Part shown: positions 8,158 to 11,624 of the stretch, piece by piece
How the letters are laid out: every line of letters starts with the position of its first letter
How positions within the stretch are numbered: position 1 is the first letter of the stretch
Assembly: GCA_028065135.1 (NCBI GenBank)
Contig: JAPTWR010000139.1
Span: 1-11,624, forward strand
DNA from: Acidithiobacillus sp.
Lineage (GTDB): Bacteria > Pseudomonadota > Gammaproteobacteria > Acidithiobacillales > Acidithiobacillaceae
Length of the DNA stretch: 11,624 nt
Direction: 5' to 3'
Program-made: the position numbers and the translations under genes
The notes under the pieces: generated by a model
Told to the model about the DNA's origin: nothing
What the model saw: only the letters and a program-made list of their open reading frames with translations
Database searches by the model: none

Positions 8158-9452
8158 GAAGTGGGTTCTGCCTGCCGTAAATCCGGTTGCACGCTCCGGG
8201 ATTTAAAAAAGAAGTCCCGTTGTAGACCGCGCAAGGGCTCGAAAACCCATTGAATCAGGCGAAGATGGTTCAGGGTGATTTCGGCATGGACTTGCATGCC
8301 GGCCCGCATCGGGCTGATCTGGCCATTGACGCGCACCATGCTACGGTCCAGACGAACCAGAACACGATACAGTGGAACCGTGCTGCGCTGCTGGGTCAAA
8401 GTGGCAATTTCAGCGGGCGTCAACGCACTTTGGGAAATACTTTGCACGACGCCGTGGAAGGCCCCAAAGCTGCGATAGGGAAAGGCGGCATAATGCAACA
8501 GGACGCGCGTGCCCCGATGCAGGTAGGCCACCGCCCGGCTGGGAACCAGAAACTGGGCGACTAGAGGATCGCCCTTGGGCATCAGGGATAATACGGGAGA
8601 ACCCGCACTGACGGCTTGTCCGGCGGTCACGGTCAAGGCCGACACCCGTCCGGAAGATGGCGCTCGCAGGACCAGGGAGTGTCCACCCGCTGTCTTGACC
8701 AGGTCCTGGCGGAGTGTCGCCAGGCGGGTCTGAATGTCTCCCTCCTGATTCTGGGTGTTCAGGGGTAATTCCAACAATTCGTGACGGGTATCGCTGATCT
8801 GCTGCGCCAGAGCGCTTTGGCGGGTATGCAGGGCCGCCAACTGGCTGCGGGCACTATAGACAGACAGGCGCTGCTGCTGTAGCTCTGGATCAGATACCAG
8901 CCCCCGGTTTTTGACCGACAAAAACTCCTGCAAGACTTTTTGGGTGCTGGCAATATCTTCCCGCTGAATATGAATTTCAGTATTCAGTTCGGCATATTCC
9001 TGCTGCAGGTCGGCAAGTTTGCTGGATAGGGCGGATCGCTGCATTTGCGACAAGCTGTCTTCAGAGTTCAGATTCCGACGCAGAATCGCTTCCTCTCCGC
9101 TGAGGGACTGTTCAATCAGGGTGTTGACCATCCCGACTTTGGGGCTGTAGAGGTTGCTCGCAATGTTCAGCAGCGGAGTCCCCGCCCGCACAGATTGATT
9201 AGTGCGTACCAGTACTTTCTCGACGGTGCCGGATAATGGACTGGTGACCGACAACAACCCCTGACTGGGAACCAACGTCCCTGACACCGGTAGATGGCGG
9301 GTATAGTGACCGAGAAATAAAACCAGAAGGATGCCGGTAACCAGGACAAAAGCCGTCCAGGCGTAGACATGGTGGTGGACGGGGGAGCCTAACTGGATGG
9401 GACCGAGTTGGCTTTCTGATGGAGTATTGCGCGAGTATTGACCGCGATTCAT
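8154..9452 (-). CDS. HlyD-family periplasmic adaptor (CvaA/MchE type)
   Basis: This 432-aa protein is the membrane-fusion adaptor linking the ABC exporter to the TolC channel. A short cytosolic N-terminus is followed by one transmembrane helix (about 31-48, AWTAFVLVTGILLVLFLG). A lipoyl half-motif follows (GTVEKVLVRTNQSVRAGTPL), then a long coiled-coil hairpin (about 100-240) rich in Gln, Leu and Ser, then the second lipoyl half and barrel (LRAPSSGRVSALTVTAGQAV). The C-terminal AGMQVHAEITL is typical of the bacteriocin-exporter branch. I chose the ATG at 9452; a TTG at 9473 in the same frame overlaps the stop of the upstream 170-aa gene (TTGA), so a coupled start there is quite possible. Neither start has a clear Shine-Dalgarno. 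The stop overlaps the exporter start. Composition shifts from very AT-rich to GC-rich right at the beginning of this gene. Confidence 0.94.
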   Translation of the reverse strand: MNRGQYSRNTPSESQLGPIQLGSPVHHHVYAWTAFVLVTGILLVLFLGHYTRHLPVSGTLVPSQGLLSVTSPLSGTVEKVLVRTNQSVRAGTPLLNIASNLYSPKVGMVNTLIEQSLSGEEAILRRNLNSEDSLSQMQRSALSSKLADLQQEYAELNTEIHIQREDIASTQKVLQEFLSVKNRGLVSDPELQQQRLSVYSARSQLAALHTRQSALAQQISDTRHELLELPLNTQNQEGDIQTRLATLRQDLVKTAGGHSLVLRAPSSGRVSALTVTAGQAVSAGSPVLSLMPKGDPLVAQFLVPSRAVAYLHRGTRVLLHYAAFPYRSFGAFHGVVQSISQSALTPAEIATLTQQRSTVPLYRVLVRLDRSMVRVNGQISPMRAGMQVHAEITLNHLRLIQWVFEPLRGLQRDFFFKSRSVQPDLRQAEPTS

Positions 9453-9469
9453 TTTATAGTTTAAAAGAT

Positions 9470-9982
9470 TCAATTTAATTTTTTAACAAAAAACCCCGTC
9501 AACCCTTCTGCAAAAGAATAAAAAATAAAGAAGGAAAAAACATAAAAGATATAGCTATATATTTTAAATTCAAACAAATTAATATATTCAGGAATAATTA
9601 ATAATCCTAAAATAATCAGTATGGTAGATGTTTTGTTTATTTTAAATGTGTCAATAGAGGCTGCTTTCAAGGCTTGGGAAAATGTAAAACATGGATGAAG
9701 CTTGAAAAAAAAATTAGCGCATAGCTTGGCAACAAGGTAAGATGATAGAGAAATTACTGACATCAGACTTATGATGCAAAAAAAACTTCCGTTAAAAAAT
9801 GAAACTTTATTAAAAAAATATAACTCTGCAAAAGAAATTGGAATTGCAAAATTAAAGCATAGTTTCAGTTTTTCTCTGTAATAATTTAAAAACTCTTTTT
9901 CGCTACCATGATAATTCATGCAAGCAGGAATCACAATGCTGTTGCAATATAACTCTTTATATTTGATTCTAAATACAAACAT
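9470..9982 (-). CDS. Small 4-TM membrane protein, candidate immunity protein for the 72-aa bacteriocin
   Basis: I do not recognise this 170-aa protein. It is very hydrophobic and Phe/Ile-rich, with likely helices at about 41-57, 64-87, 117-131 and 140-157 and a basic end (FFVKKLN). It lies directly after the 72-aa double-glycine precursor on the same strand and overlaps the possible TTG start of the adaptor gene, so it is embedded in the operon. Immunity proteins of class II bacteriocins are usually small, hydrophobic or basic, and encoded next to the precursor; assigning that role here is inference from position and topology. An AAGG lies about 10 bases before the ATG. The gene is strongly AT-rich compared with the export genes. 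It could alternatively be an accessory export or maturation protein. Confidence 0.72.
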   Translation of the reverse strand: MFVFRIKYKELYCNSIVIPACMNYHGSEKEFLNYYREKLKLCFNFAIPISFAELYFFNKVSFFNGSFFCIISLMSVISLSSYLVAKLCANFFFKLHPCFTFSQALKAASIDTFKINKTSTILIILGLLIIPEYINLFEFKIYSYIFYVFSFFIFYSFAEGLTGFFVKKLN

Positions 9983-10003
9983 AAATAATGAACCTTTTTA
10001 ATT

Positions 10004-10033
10004 GGCCCTACCTAAGATAATCCTGGTAGGGCC
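10004..10033 (-). promoter_or_regulatory. Perfect 9-bp hairpin between the 72-aa precursor and the next gene
   Basis: GGCCCTACC and GGTAGGGCC form a perfect stem around a 12-base loop, starting 9 bases after the precursor stop. There is no T-tract on either strand, so it is not a classical terminator. A role in stabilising the precursor mRNA or partially attenuating the downstream genes is inferred. Confidence 0.7.
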
Positions 10034-10042
10034 TAGAGTTGA

Positions 10043-10261
10043 TTATAGTGCAGAATTAGCGAAATTTAGCATGCCATAATCAAGACTAGCATCGACTCCG
10101 CCAAAAACACCTCCAGCGATCATTCCTAAAGGACCAAACTCAGACGCCGCCAATGCTCCAGAGAGCATGCCTCCACCTACTGAGATAAGGTAGTCATCAA
10201 ATGAATTCAGTTCGCCACCTGCGATCGAATTAAACTCTGTTACATTTAACTCTTCAACCAT
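10043..10261 (-). CDS. Double-glycine leader bacteriocin (microcin-like) precursor, 72 aa
   Basis: The 16-residue N-terminus MVEELNVTEFNSIAGG matches the double-glycine leader pattern (hydrophobic residues spaced before GG), which C39 peptidases cut after the second Gly. The predicted 56-residue core is Gly/Ala-rich with GxxxG-like spacing (GGGMLSGALAASEFG, GMIAGGVFGG) and a hydrophobic centre suited to membrane insertion. It has six acidic residues and no Lys, Arg, His or Cys. AAGGAG lies seven bases before the ATG. The gene follows a small terminator-like hairpin, is followed by a perfect hairpin, and precedes a 4-TM protein and the export genes. Size, leader and context fit class II microcins or bacteriocins exported by C39 transporters; the core sequence is not one I recognise. 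No modification enzymes are visible, so it is probably unmodified. Confidence 0.88.
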   Translation of the reverse strand: MVEELNVTEFNSIAGGELNSFDDYLISVGGGMLSGALAASEFGPLGMIAGGVFGGVDASLDYGMLNFANSAL

Positions 10262-10289
10262 GATATTTCTCCTTACATTGCGTGCGAAT

Positions 10290-10301
10290 GGGCCTTTGCC
10301 C
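10290..10301 (-). promoter_or_regulatory. Small GC hairpin in the 5' leader of the 72-aa precursor gene
   Basis: GGGC-CTTT-GCCC forms a 4-bp stem about 30 bases upstream of the start codon. It lies in a GC-rich patch (about 10280-10340) that stands out in an otherwise AT-rich stretch. A regulatory role is speculative. Confidence 0.3.
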
Positions 10302-10369
10302 GTGATTTTGCCTGGGCCTCGCAGTTGAAGCCAGACAAAAATTGATTTTGTGCTTTAACATCTCTATCG

Positions 10370-10389
10370 TAAAAACCCCTCGGTTTTTA
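10370..10389 (-). terminator. Terminator-like hairpin overlapping the stop of the 148-aa gene
   Basis: TAAAAACC and GGTTTTTA pair as an 8-bp stem around a 4-base loop, with a run of five T in the distal arm on the minus strand. It overlaps the stop codon of the 148-aa gene and could act in both directions. It is A/T-rich and so modest, but it separates the first precursor module from the second. Confidence 0.5.
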
Positions 10390-10833
10390 GTGGGTGGAGT
10401 ATTCACTATGCAGATTCTGTATGCCAAATTTTTTCTTCTTGATATGGTCTTTTGTTGATAATATATAAACAATAGAAATTATATATAACATCATAAAAAA
10501 GGCATCAAGCATAGAATTTATGGATTTATCCATTATTAGTATGTAAATAAATCCACATATAAAAAGAAATATCGAAAAGATTCTTGTTGAATCGTCGAGA
10601 TCCAATCTTCTGGAAAGCTGTAATCGCGAAACCATTATCCCGATGAGGGCTGCCATAAAAAAAATTCCATAACAATAATCTTTTCCAGAAAAAATACATA
10701 AATATATATTTATAGCAAAGTATAATACCATCATAACCGTAACCAAGATTGGTTTTGACAAACCATATTTATGATAAATTAGGTCGGTGTATCCCTGAAA
10801 AAAAGCAAGTACTCTTTGGTCTATATAAAGCAT
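10387..10833 (-). CDS. Small 4-TM membrane protein, candidate immunity protein for the 68-aa bacteriocin
   Basis: I do not recognise this 148-aa protein. Four hydrophobic segments are visible at about 28-48, 53-69, 85-101 and 108-126, with a basic loop (SRRLDLDD, about 74-81) and a basic cytosolic tail (KDHIKKKK). It lies directly after the 68-aa double-glycine precursor, separated by a segment containing an imperfect hairpin. GGAG lies eight bases before the ATG. Position and topology suggest that it protects the producer against the peptide; this is inference, with no sequence match behind it. It is AT-rich like the other 4-TM genes in the locus. Its stop codon lies inside the terminator-like hairpin at 10370-10389. 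Confidence 0.72.
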   Translation of the reverse strand: MLYIDQRVLAFFQGYTDLIYHKYGLSKPILVTVMMVLYFAINIYLCIFSGKDYCYGIFFMAALIGIMVSRLQLSRRLDLDDSTRIFSIFLFICGFIYILIMDKSINSMLDAFFMMLYIISIVYILSTKDHIKKKKFGIQNLHSEYSTH

Positions 10834-10847
10834 TATTTATCTCCAAT

Positions 10848-10893
10848 AATCTGGGCCATCAGTAATGATAGTAACCGCCTGACAACCCAGATT
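10848..10893 (-). promoter_or_regulatory. Imperfect hairpin between the 68-aa precursor and the 148-aa gene
   Basis: AATCTGGG (10848-10855) and CCCAGATT (10886-10893) pair perfectly, with an inner TCAG/CTGA pairing (10859-10862 with 10879-10882). No T-tract follows. It sits just after the precursor stop, as does the hairpin after the 72-aa precursor. Confidence 0.5.
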
Positions 10894-10899
10894 CCCACC
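10889..10899 (-). repeat. 11-bp direct repeat GGTGGGAATCT, downstream copy
   Basis: Read on the minus strand, the same 11 bases occur at 11140-11150. Both copies follow an A/T-rich hexamer (TAAAAT here, TATAGT there) and precede a gene start. This copy overlaps the distal arm of the hairpin at 10848-10893. Confidence 0.6.
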
Positions 10900-10903
10900 T
10901 ATT

Positions 10904-11110
10904 TTATGGTCTATTTAATATCTTATTTGCAAAATATACCCCTCCGCCGCCCCAATATCCGGCCATAAACCAGTTAAAAGCATCGCTCCACATGTTTGCA
11001 AATCCGCCTGAAATGTGGTCTAAATCCTCAGATTTTGGTTCTTCTGCTTCTTGGTCCAAACAGGATTTATTTATTAACGAGTCTGATAGATTGCTAAAAA
11101 CTACTTCCAT
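10904..11110 (-). CDS. Double-glycine leader bacteriocin precursor, 68 aa, aromatic/Gly-rich core
   Basis: The protein has a 36-residue leader, longer and more acidic than usual (EAEEPKSEDLDHISGG), ending in a classic double-glycine site. The predicted core is 32 residues, rich in Trp, Phe and Tyr, with a GGGG run in the middle (GYWGGGGVYF) and a basic end (NKILNRP). The only cysteine (C17) is in the leader, so no disulfide or lanthionine is expected in the core. The ATG is preceded by a weak GAAGAGAG purine run. The gene lies between two 4-TM genes and upstream of the C39 exporter, which should process it. It differs from the 72-aa peptide in charge and composition, so the two could be independent toxins or halves of a two-peptide system. 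I know of no close relative. Confidence 0.82.
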   Translation of the reverse strand: MEVVFSNLSDSLINKSCLDQEAEEPKSEDLDHISGGFANMWSDAFNWFMAGYWGGGGVYFANKILNRP

Positions 11111-11139
11111 ATCATTTCTCTCTTCACTTATTAAAAACT

Positions 11140-11150
11140 AGATTCCCACC
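11140..11150 (-). repeat. 11-bp direct repeat GGTGGGAATCT, upstream copy
   Basis: Identical to 10889-10899 on the same strand. It lies at about the expected transcription start of the promoter proposed at 11153-11180. Confidence 0.6.
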
Positions 11151-11152
11151 AT

Positions 11153-11180
11153 ACTATATGCCACGATCAGATTAAACCAA
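11153..11180 (-). promoter_or_regulatory. Candidate sigma70-type promoter for the 68-aa precursor
   Basis: On the minus strand TTGGTT (11180-11175) and TATAGT (11158-11153) are separated by 16 bases, with a predicted start near 11146, roughly 36 bases before the ATG. Matches to consensus are 4/6 and 5/6 in AT-rich DNA, so this is only a candidate. Confidence 0.35.
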
Positions 11181-11206
11181 TCAGTAATAAGCGAGTTATT
11201 AATAAT

Positions 11207-11608
11207 CTATTTTTTGTTTTTATAAGTCTTTTTGTAAAAAAATAATATACTATCATTCTCTTCTTTTAAAAAGAATTTATATGTTATGTAACACCAATAT
11301 ATGAAAGTCATAATTCCGTCCAATACTACCAATATGGTGGAATTAAAAATAATTGCAACTGCAATAATAGTAATAAATATGGAGTAGGAGTAAATATATT
11401 TTACTGCAGAATCTTTTCTGTAAATAGATTCCTTATTTCTAAGCCTCAAAAATAAAGCAGAATAAATAACTATCGACACAATTATTCTGGAATACCAAAT
11501 CTCATGTGCTTTAATATAAATCACACAAATAGTGAATAAGCTTGCTGCTATAGCAGCCAAAATTGGATATAGATTTTCTCTAAAAAATTTATAGACAAGA
11601 AAATTCAT
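11207..11608 (-). CDS. Small 4-TM membrane protein, candidate immunity protein for a precursor beyond the window
   Basis: I do not recognise this 133-aa protein. Four hydrophobic helices are likely at about 12-33, 40-56, 71-89 and 90-109, with a basic loop (FLRLRNKESIYRK, about 53-65) and a very basic tail (YKKTYKNKK). A strong GGAGGT lies four bases before the ATG. It is the first gene of the locus visible here. In the two complete modules to its left a 4-TM protein follows a double-glycine precursor, so by analogy its own partner precursor may lie just past the right edge; alternatively it serves the 68-aa precursor encoded after it. It is among the most AT-rich genes in the window. Confidence 0.68.
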   Translation of the reverse strand: MNFLVYKFFRENLYPILAAIAASLFTICVIYIKAHEIWYSRIIVSIVIYSALFLRLRNKESIYRKDSAVKYIYSYSIFITIIAVAIIFNSTILVVLDGIMTFIYWCYITYKFFLKEENDSILFFYKKTYKNKK

Positions 11609-11624
11609 AGCACCTCCATAAATT

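Noticed and set aside
4640..8253. Plus-strand and alternative-frame ORFs opposite the export genes (for example 4640-5197, 5779-6354, 7075-7485)
   Set aside because: They are antisense or frame shadows of well-supported genes with low-complexity translations and no domain features.
10254..10472. Minus-strand open frame through the leader of the 72-aa precursor
   Set aside because: It overlaps the C-terminal end of the 148-aa gene in another frame, has no leader or domain signature, and its GC-rich half is better read as untranslated leader.
11185..11201. TAATAA-GCGAG-TTATTA inverted repeat as a terminator after the 133-aa gene
   Set aside because: The stem is only A/T pairs with no T-tract after it; such palindromes are expected by chance in this AT-rich stretch.
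1..11624. CRISPR arrays, tRNA/rRNA genes, insertion sequences, prophage genes
   Set aside because: No regularly spaced repeats, cloverleaf sequences, transposase or phage proteins were seen on either strand.

Overview
The window reads as a bacterial chromosome segment with three parts: a conserved housekeeping end on the left (1-2208), a decayed restriction-modification scar (about 2286-3122), and a large minus-strand bacteriocin (microcin-like) locus that fills the rest (3277-11608) and runs off the right edge. The housekeeping proteins are clearly proteobacterial (IscX next to MnmA). A gammaproteobacterium or Acidithiobacillus-like acidophile fits, but that is an impression from protein style, not a demonstrated assignment.

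Left part: iscX and mnmA form a plus-strand pair, probably the tail of an isc operon; both products depend on the cysteine desulfurase IscS. A patatin-like serine lipase converges on mnmA from the minus strand. Next come pieces of a type I restriction system: the C-terminus of HsdR, overlapping by ATGA an hsdS gene that carries a +1 frameshift. Just upstream lies a chimeric ORF that seems to join an HsdR-like stretch to the tail of a RelE/StbE-type toxin, between two imperfect copies of a 26-bp hsdR-derived sequence.

Right part, in transcription order (right to left): a 4-TM putative immunity protein (133 aa), a double-glycine leader peptide (68 aa), a second 4-TM protein (148 aa), a small terminator-like hairpin, a second double-glycine leader peptide (72 aa), a third 4-TM protein (170 aa), then three genes with short end-to-start overlaps: HlyD-type adaptor, C39-peptidase ABC exporter (732 aa) and a TolC-type outer-membrane channel (489 aa). 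A weak terminator and an unrecognised 7-TM protein with a four-cysteine tail (380 aa) follow. The exporter peptidase should cut both precursors after their GG motifs, and the adaptor and dedicated TolC complete a trans-envelope channel. The small hydrophobic proteins are the natural candidates for self-immunity.

Composition is mosaic. The export genes are as GC-rich as the housekeeping genes, whereas the 4-TM genes and the 380-aa gene are strikingly AT-rich, with the precursor genes in between. This suggests exchangeable precursor/immunity modules plugged into a stable export apparatus. The precursor cores do not resemble any bacteriocin I can name, and a further precursor probably lies just beyond the right edge.
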